The translations under genes and the position numbers were made by a program. This document shows positions 17,912-25,536 of a stretch of 64,000 nt of DNA, piece by piece. The stretch comes from Leifsonia shinshuensis (GTDB lineage: Bacteria; Actinomycetota; Actinomycetes; Actinomycetales; Microbacteriaceae), in the NCBI RefSeq assembly GCF_031456835.1, contig NZ_JAVDVK010000001.1, positions 2,480,001-2,544,000 on the forward strand, written 5' to 3'. Under the pieces are notes generated by a model. That model was not told the origin of the DNA, did no database searches, and saw nothing but the letters and a program-made list of their open reading frames with translations. Each line of letters begins with the position of its first letter. Within the stretch, counting starts at the first letter, position 1.

Positions 17912-18979
17912 CTACGCCGCGCCACCCGGGTTCTGGCCCGTCCGCTCCGCGGCGGTCGCGGCGGCCGTCTCGTCGGTCAGAGACGCCAGCCACTCGCGCG
18001 CCTCCGTGAACACCTCGTCGCGGTAGCGCTGGTCGTACTCGACCGGCGCGCCGTCCGCCCGCGGGTACGAACCGAGGAACATCACCGACGGGCTGAACCG
18101 GCGGAGACCGAGAAGCGCGTCGGCCACCCGCTCGTCCCGGATGTGCCCGTCGGCGTCGATCACGAAGCGGTACCGGCCAAGCGCATCCCCGACAGGCCGC
18201 GACTCGATGAGACTGAGGTTGACGCCGCGCGTCGAGAACTGCTCGAGGAGGTCGAGGAGGCTTCCCGGCCGGTCGTCGGGCAGCTCGGCGATCAGGCTGG
18301 TCTTGTCGGCGCCGGTCGGCTCCGGGACGCTTCGGGTGGTGCTGACCAGCACGAACCGGGTCACCGCGTTCGCGTTGTCGCCGATGTTCTCGGCGAGCAC
18401 GACCACGTCGTGGTGGTCGACGATCCCGGGCGGCGCCACGGCCGCGTCCGCCGCGCTGCCCTCGAACAGCGACGCCGCGGCGGCCACGTTGCTCGACGCC
18501 GGGAGGTGCCCGTGGTCGGGAAGGTGGCGGTCCAGCCACTGGTGGCACTGGGCGTAGGCGACGGGATGCGCGTTCACGGTGCGCACGTCGGCGAGCGTCG
18601 TGCCGGGCCGGGCCACGAGCACGAAGTTGACCGGAACCAGGTACTCGCCGATGATGCGCAGACCGGGGATGGTGGCCAGCGCATCCTGAGCGACCGACAC
18701 CCCTCCATCGATCGAGTTCTCGATCGCGATCATGGCGGCCACGCTGCGGCCCTCCACCACGTCGGCGAGCGCCTCGCCGAGGTTGTTCACCGCCCGCCAG
18801 TGCTTGCCCCGCGCCTCCGGCACCTGCTTGAGCGCGGCCTCCGTAAAGGTGCCCGACGGCCCGAGGAAGCTGTAGACGTCGTCGAGGGAGGCGGGCAGCT
18901 CGGCCGTGGCGCCGTCGGTGCTTCCGTCAGCGCCGCCGTCAGTGCTGGCTGCGGCGCTTCCGTCGGGGGCGGTGGACAT
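17912..18979 (-). CDS. pheA: Prephenate dehydratase
   Basis: Converts prephenate to phenylpyruvate in phenylalanine synthesis. 355 residues: a D/G/A-rich N-terminal leader of ~33 residues, the catalytic domain starting YSFLGPSGTFTEAALKQ, the TRF motif (NANAVTRFVLVS) and a C-terminal ACT domain with the phenylalanine-binding ESRP motif (LSLIESRPVGDALGRY). It is the monofunctional bacterial type without chorismate mutase. The unusually long N-terminal leader might mean a later true start, but no better start codon with a ribosome site is seen, and a -10-like TAAGCT lies 7 nt before ATG 18979. Confidence 0.94.
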   Translation of the reverse strand: MSTAPDGSAAASTDGGADGSTDGATAELPASLDDVYSFLGPSGTFTEAALKQVPEARGKHWRAVNNLGEALADVVEGRSVAAMIAIENSIDGGVSVAQDALATIPGLRIIGEYLVPVNFVLVARPGTTLADVRTVNAHPVAYAQCHQWLDRHLPDHGHLPASSNVAAAASLFEGSAADAAVAPPGIVDHHDVVVLAENIGDNANAVTRFVLVSTTRSVPEPTGADKTSLIAELPDDRPGSLLDLLEQFSTRGVNLSLIESRPVGDALGRYRFVIDADGHIRDERVADALLGLRRFSPSVMFLGSYPRADGAPVEYDQRYRDEVFTEAREWLASLTDETAAATAAERTGQNPGGAA

Positions 18980-18986
18980 GCCGCTC

Positions 18987-18992
18987 AGCTTA
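18987..18992 (-). promoter_or_regulatory. Leaderless-type -10 box of pheA
   Basis: TAAGCT on the minus strand, 7 nt before the pheA ATG, identical to the serS hexamer. No ribosome site lies in the gap. Confidence 0.4.
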
Positions 18993-19035
18993 CCGAGCCG
19001 TTGGCCCAGCCCCTCCGCCGTGGAAGAGTAGGGAC

Positions 19036-20655
19036 ATGGACGAACGAGCCGGCACCCCCGCCCAGCCTTCCGACCTGATCGACGTCGACGCCCTGCGCCG
19101 CGCGTACTACGAGCTGAAGCCGGATGTCAGCATCCCGGAGCAGCGCGTGGTGTTCGGCACCTCCGGCCACCGGGGGTCGTCGCTGAACACAGCGTTCAAC
19201 GAGGACCACATCGCCGCGACCACGCAGGCGATCGTCGAGTACCGCAACAGCCAGGGCATCACCGGTCCGCTCTTCATCGGCGCCGACACCCACCTGCTCA
19301 GCGAGTTCGCCACCACCACCGCCCTCGCGGTGCTGGTCGGCAACGAGGTGCGCGTGCTCGTCGACGAGTTCGACGACTGGGTGCCCACGCCCGCGGTCTC
19401 GCACGCGATCATCCGCTACAACCGTGCCGGCCACGACGACCAGGCGGACGGCATCGTCGTCACCCCGAGCCACAACCCGCCGTCCGACGGCGGCTTCAAG
19501 TACAACCCGCCGCACGGCGGACCTGCCGACACGGATGCGACCAGCTGGATCGCGAAGCGCGCCAACGAGATCATCGCGAACGGGATGACCGAGGTGCGGA
19601 TGGCGGAGCCGTCCGGCGTTGAGACCTACGACTTCCGCGGGCACTACGTCGACGACCTCGAGAACATCATCGACGTGAAGGCGATCAAGGACAGCGGCAT
19701 CCGGATCGGCGCGGACCCTCTGGGCGGCGCCAGCGTGCACTACTGGGAGGCCATCGCCGAGCGCTACGGTCTCGACCTGACCGTCGTGAATCCGGACGTC
19801 GACCCGACCTGGAGCTTCATGACGCTCGACTGGGACGGCAAGATCCGCATGGACCCGTCGAGCCCCTCGGCGATGGCGTCGGTGGTGGCGCGCCGGGCGG
19901 ACTTCGACATCCTCACCGGCAACGACGCGGACGCGGACCGCCACGGCATCGTCACGCCCGACGGCGGTCTGATGAACCCCAACCACTACCTCGCGGTCGC
20001 GATCGACTACCTGTTCCGCACCCGCACGGAGTGGCGGAAGGATGCGGCGGTCGGCAAGACGCTGGTCTCGTCGTCGATCATCGACCGCGTGGCCGACTCG
20101 CTGGGCCAACGTCTCTGGGAGGTGCCGGTCGGCTTCAAGTGGTTCGTCCCCGGGCTGATCGACGGCACCGTCGGCTTCGGCGGTGAGGAGAGCGCGGGCG
20201 CTTCCTTCTTGCGGTTCGACGGGACGGCGTGGACGACGGACAAGGACGGCATCCTGCTCGCCCTGCTCGCCAGCGAGATCCGCGCGGTGACGGGCAAGTC
20301 GCCGTCGGAGCTGTACCGGGAGCTGACCGAGCGCTTCGGCGACCCGGTCTACCAGCGGGTGGATGCGCCCGCCTCGCCCGAGCAGAAGGCGGCGCTCTCG
20401 AAGCTCGACGGCGACGCGATCGCGGCGACCGAGCTGGCGGGTGAGCCGATCACGGCGAAGCTGAGCCGCGCGCCGGGCAACGACGCTCCGCTCGGCGGCG
20501 TGAAGGTGCAGACGGAGAAGGCGTGGTTCGCGGCGCGGCCCTCGGGCACGGAGAACGTCTACAAGATCTACGCCGAGTCGTTCGTCGGCGAGGACGACCT
20601 GCGCGAGGTGCAGGACGAGGCCAAGCGGATCGTGGGCGACGCGCTCGGGAGTTGA
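19036..20655 (+). CDS. pgm: Phosphoglucomutase (alpha-D-glucose phosphate-specific)
   Basis: Interconverts glucose 1-phosphate and glucose 6-phosphate, linking glycolysis with nucleotide-sugar and storage-polymer synthesis. 539 residues, four-domain alpha-D-phosphohexomutase. VVFGTSGHRGSS near the N-terminus, the phosphoserine loop TPSHNPPSDGG (about 143-153), the Mg-binding GNDADADRHG (about 295-304) and the C-terminal phosphate loop ARPSGTENVYKIYAESF are all present. Start ATG 19036 lies 56 nt from the divergent pheA start, so the two promoters must be closely packed. Confidence 0.96.
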   Translation: MDERAGTPAQPSDLIDVDALRRAYYELKPDVSIPEQRVVFGTSGHRGSSLNTAFNEDHIAATTQAIVEYRNSQGITGPLFIGADTHLLSEFATTTALAVLVGNEVRVLVDEFDDWVPTPAVSHAIIRYNRAGHDDQADGIVVTPSHNPPSDGGFKYNPPHGGPADTDATSWIAKRANEIIANGMTEVRMAEPSGVETYDFRGHYVDDLENIIDVKAIKDSGIRIGADPLGGASVHYWEAIAERYGLDLTVVNPDVDPTWSFMTLDWDGKIRMDPSSPSAMASVVARRADFDILTGNDADADRHGIVTPDGGLMNPNHYLAVAIDYLFRTRTEWRKDAAVGKTLVSSSIIDRVADSLGQRLWEVPVGFKWFVPGLIDGTVGFGGEESAGASFLRFDGTAWTTDKDGILLALLASEIRAVTGKSPSELYRELTERFGDPVYQRVDAPASPEQKAALSKLDGDAIAATELAGEPITAKLSRAPGNDAPLGGVKVQTEKAWFAARPSGTENVYKIYAESFVGEDDLREVQDEAKRIVGDALGS

Positions 20656-20684
20656 GCGGTCGGTTCGGCTAGCCGCGCGGTTCT

Positions 20685-20815
20685 ATCGTCGGAAAACCGG
20701 TCCCAAATCTCCGACGCAGAGCGCTGCGGCAGGAGTTCGGGGCGGGATCGCGCCGGATCTCCGACGCGCGGCCTCGAATCTCCGACACACGCCGACGGAT
20801 CTCCGAGGATCGGCG
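20685..20815. repeat. Cluster of ATCTCCGAC repeats after pgm
   Basis: Intergenic region between convergent pgm and the carboxypeptidase. The motif ATCTCCGA(C/G) occurs at 20707, 20757, 20778 and 20799 (spacing 50, 21, 21), and an inverted TCGTCGGA occurs near 20686. The first inverted/direct pair could form a small hairpin. No coding potential. Function unknown. Confidence 0.55.
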
Positions 20816-20822
20816 TGCGCGC

Positions 20823-21677
20823 TCAGCCCAGGTAGCTCGTGCCTCCGGGCACGTTGAAGAACTCCTCGAGCGTGGTCACGCCCGTCGCGTGGAGCTGGGT
20901 CGCGAGCGGCGTCCCGACGTAGCGGAAGTGCCACGGCTCGTAGGTGAAGCCGGTGACGGCGACCTTGTCGGCCGGGTAGCGCAGGATGAAGCCGAAACGC
21001 CAGGCGTTGGCCGCCAGCCAGCGGCCCTGCGGTGTCTCCCCGAAGCAGGCGTCGAGCGAGCACTTCGCCGGCAGGGCGCTGATGTCGACGGCGAGCCCGG
21101 TCTGGTGCTCGCTGTGGCCCGGGCGCGCGGTGTCCGTGTCGGCGTAGGCCTGGCCGTTGTGCGCGACGTCGTCGTCGTAGACGCGGGTCTGCGACTCGAA
21201 CGAGCGGTAGGCGCTCTGGACCGAGAACTCCAGCCCGGCCTCGGCCTTCCCCGCCTGGAACATCGCGACCAGGGCCGCCGCGGTCTCCTGGCGCATCGGC
21301 TGGTGGTTGACGTAGGCGACGTCCGGGTACGTCAGGTCCTGCGGCACGAAGCTGATGGGATTCAGCGCGCGCGGCTTGTTCACCACGACCCACGGGCTGG
21401 CCGGGTCGTCGACCGACCGGGCGGTCTTGTCGAAGGCCACGAACGGCGGCGCCGGAGGAACCGTGGGCACCGGAGTGAGCGTCGGCGTGACGGTTGGCGT
21501 CGGGCGCGGGGGCCGCGGGGTGGCCGAGCGGTGCGGCGTCGGGCGGTGGCTCGCGGGCGCCGCGGCGACCGGACCGCTCGCGCATCCCGTCAGCACCAGG
21601 GCGGCGAGCAGCGCCGCTCCCACGACGACGGCGCGCGTCGACCGAGCCCGCCGTGCGCGGGCACCCCCCAGATCCAC
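20823..21677 (-). CDS. D-alanyl-D-alanine carboxypeptidase, M15B (VanY-like) lipoprotein
   Basis: 284 residues. Trims the terminal D-alanine from peptidoglycan stems outside the membrane. The N-terminus has a signal with lipobox LTGCASG, then a P/T-rich linker (about 45-80) and the VanY peptidase domain. The zinc-binding H-X6-D segment GHSEHQTGLAVDI is near residue 186 and the second site EPWHFRYVG near 245. GTG 21677 is chosen because it gives the complete basic signal n-region; no ribosome site is seen, but a TAGGCT ends 6 nt upstream. Confidence 0.92.
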   Translation of the reverse strand: MDLGGARARRARSTRAVVVGAALLAALVLTGCASGPVAAAPASHRPTPHRSATPRPPRPTPTVTPTLTPVPTVPPAPPFVAFDKTARSVDDPASPWVVVNKPRALNPISFVPQDLTYPDVAYVNHQPMRQETAAALVAMFQAGKAEAGLEFSVQSAYRSFESQTRVYDDDVAHNGQAYADTDTARPGHSEHQTGLAVDISALPAKCSLDACFGETPQGRWLAANAWRFGFILRYPADKVAVTGFTYEPWHFRYVGTPLATQLHATGVTTLEEFFNVPGGTSYLG

Positions 21678-21683
21678 GCGATG

Positions 21684-21689
21684 AGCCTA
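21684..21689 (-). promoter_or_regulatory. Leaderless-type -10 box of the D,D-carboxypeptidase
   Basis: TAGGCT on the minus strand, exactly 6 nt before GTG 21677. Same geometry as the serS box; no clear -35. Confidence 0.45.
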
Positions 21690-21726
21690 GCCCACGGGGA
21701 TGCCGCCCCGGGGAAAGCGGTCGGCT

Positions 21727-22623
21727 TTACTTGGAGAGGCTCCAGAAGTGCCCGATTCCGCCCGGGTGGTCGACCGTGATCGCCTCGTCGAGGTCGCGGT
21801 AGTCGCTGTCCTCGTTGTGGCCCACCATCTTGATCTTGATCTGGCCGTTGACGTTCTGCACGGCCGAGACGATCTGCACGTGGTCGAGCGAGTTGTTGTC
21901 GTTCCAGTCGAACATCACGATGTCGCCGACCTTGATCTTGTCACGCTGGTCGAACGAGTACTCGGTGAGCCCGAGCTGTGCAGCGTTCTCGCGGAAGTAG
22001 TTGTCCATGGCCGGCACGTAGCCCCACGCCGGGCTCCACTGGGCGGCCGCGTCGTGGTTGTACCACTCGCTGTTCATCTGCCAGCCGCGCGCGATCAGCG
22101 TCTGGCTGACGAAGTTGGCGCAGTCGCCGCCGACCGGGTTCAGGTCGCCGTACTGGGCCGTGTTGTAGTTCTTCCAGTACGTGAGCGCGTAGGCGAGCTG
22201 CTTGTCCACCGGCGTCTGCACCTGGTAGTCGTACGTCGACGCCGACGTCGTCACCGGCTTGCCGCTCTTGTCGGTCACGGTCACCGGGACGCTGCCCGCC
22301 TGGAAGTTGGCGGCGGCAGGGACGCTCACGACGACCTTGTCATCCGTGGCCTGGGTCACTGCGGCCGGCTGACCACCGATCTGCACGGCCGCGACCTTCT
22401 CGAGGTTCGTCCCGGTCAGCGTGACCGTGCCTCCGGAGACGCTGCCCGCAGCCGGCTGGATGGACGACACGACCGACGAGGTCGGCGACGGCGACGGTGC
22501 GGCGGCCTGGGCGACGGCCTTCGTGACCGGCGACGGCTCTCCGGCGCACGCGGTGAACGCGAGCGCCGCGGTCGCGACCACGGCGGTGAGGGCGAGGATG
22601 CGGCGGGGGCTGAGAGAACTCAT
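21727..22623 (-). CDS. Secreted lipoprotein with IPT/TIG domain and amidase-like (Amidase_6) domain
   Basis: 298 residues. A signal peptide with lipobox FTACAGEP is followed by an S/P-rich linker, an Ig-like IPT/TIG fold (about 52-135: SIQPAAGSVSGGTVTLTGTN) and a C-terminal domain of the putative-amidase family. The catalytic cysteine lies in GGDCANFVSQ near residue 169 and the histidine in DHVQIV near 246, typical of NlpC/P60-like papain folds. It probably cleaves or binds cell-wall peptides. Upstream, a minus-strand TAGCGT at 22671-22676 could be its -10. It stands alone between the carboxypeptidase and a divergent exporter. Confidence 0.85.
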   Translation of the reverse strand: MSSLSPRRILALTAVVATAALAFTACAGEPSPVTKAVAQAAAPSPSPTSSVVSSIQPAAGSVSGGTVTLTGTNLEKVAAVQIGGQPAAVTQATDDKVVVSVPAAANFQAGSVPVTVTDKSGKPVTTSASTYDYQVQTPVDKQLAYALTYWKNYNTAQYGDLNPVGGDCANFVSQTLIARGWQMNSEWYNHDAAAQWSPAWGYVPAMDNYFRENAAQLGLTEYSFDQRDKIKVGDIVMFDWNDNNSLDHVQIVSAVQNVNGQIKIKMVGHNEDSDYRDLDEAITVDHPGGIGHFWSLSK

Positions 22624-22942
22624 ACGACCTTACGGGCGGATTCGGAGGATGGTCGGGGGGCTGCGGTTCCACGCTACGCGCACAAGTTTTGCGTCACCTG
22701 AAGAGGGGCCAGTGTCGTTCGTTTTCCGCGCTACCAGCCCACACAATGGCCCGACGAGCGCGGTCTGTCACGAGGCCGTTCGCCGCTGGCGAACGCGGCC
22801 GCAGCGCCGTTCCTTCCTGCGTTGTGGCGAGGGTGGCAGGGGGTGTAACTTTGCAGTCTCCGCAAAATTCTCTTTGCCCCACATCGTCGTGACGCTCCGC
22901 GTGCCGGGCGTCCCTACACCCGAACTCTCGACACGGAGACAG
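22624..22942. other. 319-bp divergent intergenic region before the MFS exporter
   Basis: No gene seen. It holds TAGCGT at 22671-22676 (minus; candidate -10 for the amidase lipoprotein) and a perfect 8-bp hairpin CGTTCGCC-GCT-GGCGAACG at 22777-22795. A locally A/T-richer stretch lies around 22855-22880. No confident plus-strand promoter or operator for the exporter could be picked out. Confidence 0.4.
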
Positions 22943-24997
22943 ATGTCCAGTCAGACCAGCGCGGCGACAGCCGCTCCCAAACCGATCATGTCGCATCGCG
23001 AGATCCTTCTCGTGATCTTCGGCCTCATGGCCGGCATGTTCCTCTCCGCCCTCGACCAGACCATCGTCGGTACGGCCATCCGCACCATCGGCGACGACCT
23101 CCACGGTCTGAGCGAGCAGGCCTGGGTCACCACCGGCTACCTGATCGTCTCGACGATCTCGACGCCGATCTACGGCAAGCTCTCCGACATCTTCGGCCGG
23201 CGTCCGCTGTTCGTCATCGCCATCCTCATCTTCATCGTCGGTTCGGTCCTGGCGTCGTTCTCGACGTCGATGGTCGAGCTCGCCGCGTTCCGTGCCATCC
23301 AGGGCCTCGGCGCCGGCGGTCTGATGTCGATGCCGCTCGCGATCATGGGCGACATGCTGGCGCCGCGCGAGCGCGCCAAGTACCAGGGCTACTTCCTCGC
23401 CGTCTTCGGCATCTCCAGCCTCATCGGCCCGCTGATCGGCGGCCTGTTCGCCGGTGCGGACCAGATCCTCTGGATCACCGGCTGGCGCTGGGTGTTCCTC
23501 ATCAACGTGCCGATCGGCCTGATCGCGCTCGCGATGGTGCTCCGCTTCCTGCACCTGCCGAAGCGCGAGCGCGGCTCCGCCCGCATCGACTGGTGGGGCG
23601 CCGCGGGCGTCATCGTCGGACTCGTTCCGCTGCTGCTCGTCGCGGAGCAGGGCCGCACGTGGGGCTGGGACAGCCCCGCGGCCATCGCCTGCTACGTCAT
23701 CGGCGGTCTGGGCATCATCGCCTTCATCCTCATCGAGATCGCGATGAAGGACGACGCGCTCATCCCGATCAAGCTGTTCCGCTCGAGCACGTTCTCGATG
23801 GCGACCATCATCGGCGTCTTCGTCGGTTTCGGGATGTTCGGCGCCATGCTGACCCTCCCGCTGTACCTTCAGCTGGTGCTCGGTTCGACCCCGACCGAGT
23901 CGGGGCTGCAGCTGCTGCCGATGATCCTCGGCCTCATGGTCTCGTCGATCGTCTCGGGTCAGATCATCGCCCGCACCGGCCGCTACCGGCAGTTCCCGAT
24001 CATCGGAACCGCGATGCTGGCGGGTGGATTCTTCTACCTGACGTTCATCAAGTACGACGACTCCTACTGGTTCATCGCCGGCGCCATGCTGCTGATCGGT
24101 CTCGGCCTCGGCCAGCTGATGCAGACGCTGACCATCGCCAGCCAGAACTCGGTGGGCCTGCGGGACATGGGCGTCGCGACCAGCGCGTCCACGTTCTTCC
24201 GCCAGATCGGTGGAACGCTCGGCACGGCCGTGCTGCTGTCGCTGCTGTTCACGGTGTTCCCGACGAACATCAAGACGGCGCTGACGGACACCCCGACGCT
24301 GACCAGCGCTCTGGATGCCGCTCTCACCCCCTCGGTCGCCAGCGCGCCCGAGAACAAGCAGATCATGGACCAGATCTACAACAAGATCGTCGACCCCATC
24401 GAGAAGCAGGCGCAGGCGCAGGCGCACCAGGCCGGCGTGCAGCAGGCGGTCGCTCAGGGCGTCCCGCAGGCCGTCGCCGAGCAGAAGGTCCCGGCCGAGC
24501 CGATCGACTTCTCGAACGCCGACCAGCGCAAGCAGGTCGTCGACGCCGTCGTGCCGACGGTGTCCGACAAGCTCAAGTCGGCGGACAGCGGCTCGAGCAG
24601 TGCGGACGTTAACGACACGTCGTTCCTGAACGACGCCGACAAGCGCCTGTCGAAGCCGTTCCTGGTGGCCTTCAACGCCTCGGCGGTGACGGTGTACTGG
24701 GTGGCCATGATCGTGGTGCTGATCGCGTTCATCCTGTCGCTGTTCTTCAAGACCCCGCCGCTGCGGGCGAAGTCGGCACTGCAGGAGGCCGCGGACGACA
24801 AGGCCGACGCGGAGGCGAAGGCCACGGCCGAGCGCGAGCCCGTCGGCGCCTACGTCTCGCTGTCGGAGGACGACGACGAGGAGTACGACGTGGGCGTGCT
24901 CGCCAACCGTGCTGCGAGCGAGTTCGGAGCGCTGGTCGAGCCGGGCGCGGACACCGCGTCAACGCGGGCCCAGCGCCCCCGGCCCGCGACCGACTGA
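22943..24997 (+). CDS. MFS multidrug exporter, DHA2 (EmrB/QacA-like, 14-TM)
   Basis: 684 residues. Drug/proton antiporter of the 14-helix family: the start of TM1 has LSALDQTIVGTAIRTIGDDL, motif A is GKLSDIFGRRPLF, and motif C-like glycines are in TM5. An unusually long extracytoplasmic segment of ~130 residues rich in A and Q (KQAQAQAHQAGVQQAVAQG) sits between TM13 and TM14, and a charged ~70-residue tail follows. ATG 22943 has a GGAGAC site; the open frame continues upstream but that part has no transporter character. The substrate cannot be predicted. No TetR/MarR regulator is adjacent. Confidence 0.9.
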   Translation: MSSQTSAATAAPKPIMSHREILLVIFGLMAGMFLSALDQTIVGTAIRTIGDDLHGLSEQAWVTTGYLIVSTISTPIYGKLSDIFGRRPLFVIAILIFIVGSVLASFSTSMVELAAFRAIQGLGAGGLMSMPLAIMGDMLAPRERAKYQGYFLAVFGISSLIGPLIGGLFAGADQILWITGWRWVFLINVPIGLIALAMVLRFLHLPKRERGSARIDWWGAAGVIVGLVPLLLVAEQGRTWGWDSPAAIACYVIGGLGIIAFILIEIAMKDDALIPIKLFRSSTFSMATIIGVFVGFGMFGAMLTLPLYLQLVLGSTPTESGLQLLPMILGLMVSSIVSGQIIARTGRYRQFPIIGTAMLAGGFFYLTFIKYDDSYWFIAGAMLLIGLGLGQLMQTLTIASQNSVGLRDMGVATSASTFFRQIGGTLGTAVLLSLLFTVFPTNIKTALTDTPTLTSALDAALTPSVASAPENKQIMDQIYNKIVDPIEKQAQAQAHQAGVQQAVAQGVPQAVAEQKVPAEPIDFSNADQRKQVVDAVVPTVSDKLKSADSGSSSADVNDTSFLNDADKRLSKPFLVAFNASAVTVYWVAMIVVLIAFILSLFFKTPPLRAKSALQEAADDKADAEAKATAEREPVGAYVSLSEDDDEEYDVGVLANRAASEFGALVEPGADTASTRAQRPRPATD

Positions 24998-25004
24998 CGC
25001 GAAC

Positions 25005-25044
25005 CGCGAGGGCCGTCACCCGACGAGGGTGGCGGCCCTTCGCG
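25005..25044. terminator. Bidirectional terminator between MFS exporter and gtrA
   Basis: CGCGAGGGCCGTCACC (from 25005) pairs with GGGTGGCGGCCCTTCGCG (to 25044) with one bulge and one mismatch and is followed by TTTCCT on the plus strand. It lies across the gtrA stop in the 18-nt gap between convergent genes. Confidence 0.6.
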
Positions 25045-25536
25045 TTTCCTCGCCGCTCCGCGCGCGCGGGGCGAACACCCAGACTCGGTAGAGGACGAAG
25101 CGGAACAGCGTCCCGAGCGCCAGCCCGACCACGTTGCCCGCGACGTTGTCGGCGACCAGCCCGTGGAGCCCCAGTACCGTCTGGGAGAACCACACGCAGC
25201 CGACCGGGATGAGCATCCCCGCCAGGCTGACGACGAGGAACTGGATGCCCTCCCGCGCCGCATCATCGCTGCGGTTCGCCGAGAACGCCCAGTACCGGTT
25301 GCCGACCCAGTTGACGCCGATCGCGGCGAGCGTCGCCAGCGCCACCGCGTAGAGGGACTTGCCGGCCAGCTCGACGCCCGGGATCAGCATCAGACCGTTG
25401 AAGACGAGCAGGTTCACCACGACGCCGACTGCTCCGACCGCGCCGAGCGGAGCAGTTGCAGCAGCACGGGCGATGGAACCGCGGAGGGCGAGGCCGAGGC
25501 CGATGCCTTCGGCTGCAGAGCAATCGCGTCAGGCAT
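25016..25536 (-). pseudogene. GtrA family membrane protein, apparently frameshifted
   Basis: GtrA proteins are small four-helix membrane proteins thought to help flip lipid-linked sugars for surface glycosylation. The gene should start at ATG 25536: GGGAGGA lies 5 nt upstream and the start overlaps the stop of the preceding gene by 8 nt. From there the frame reads MPDAIALQPKASASAS to VLLQLLRS and then hits TGA at 25414. The second frame carries GAVGAVGVVVNLLVFNGLML and the rest of a normal GtrA. Adding one T near 25445-25446 (CGC-TTC-GGC) would join them as LLRFGAVGAVG, the usual family start. Restart at GTG 25420 would give 134 residues lacking half of TM1. Confidence 0.75.
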
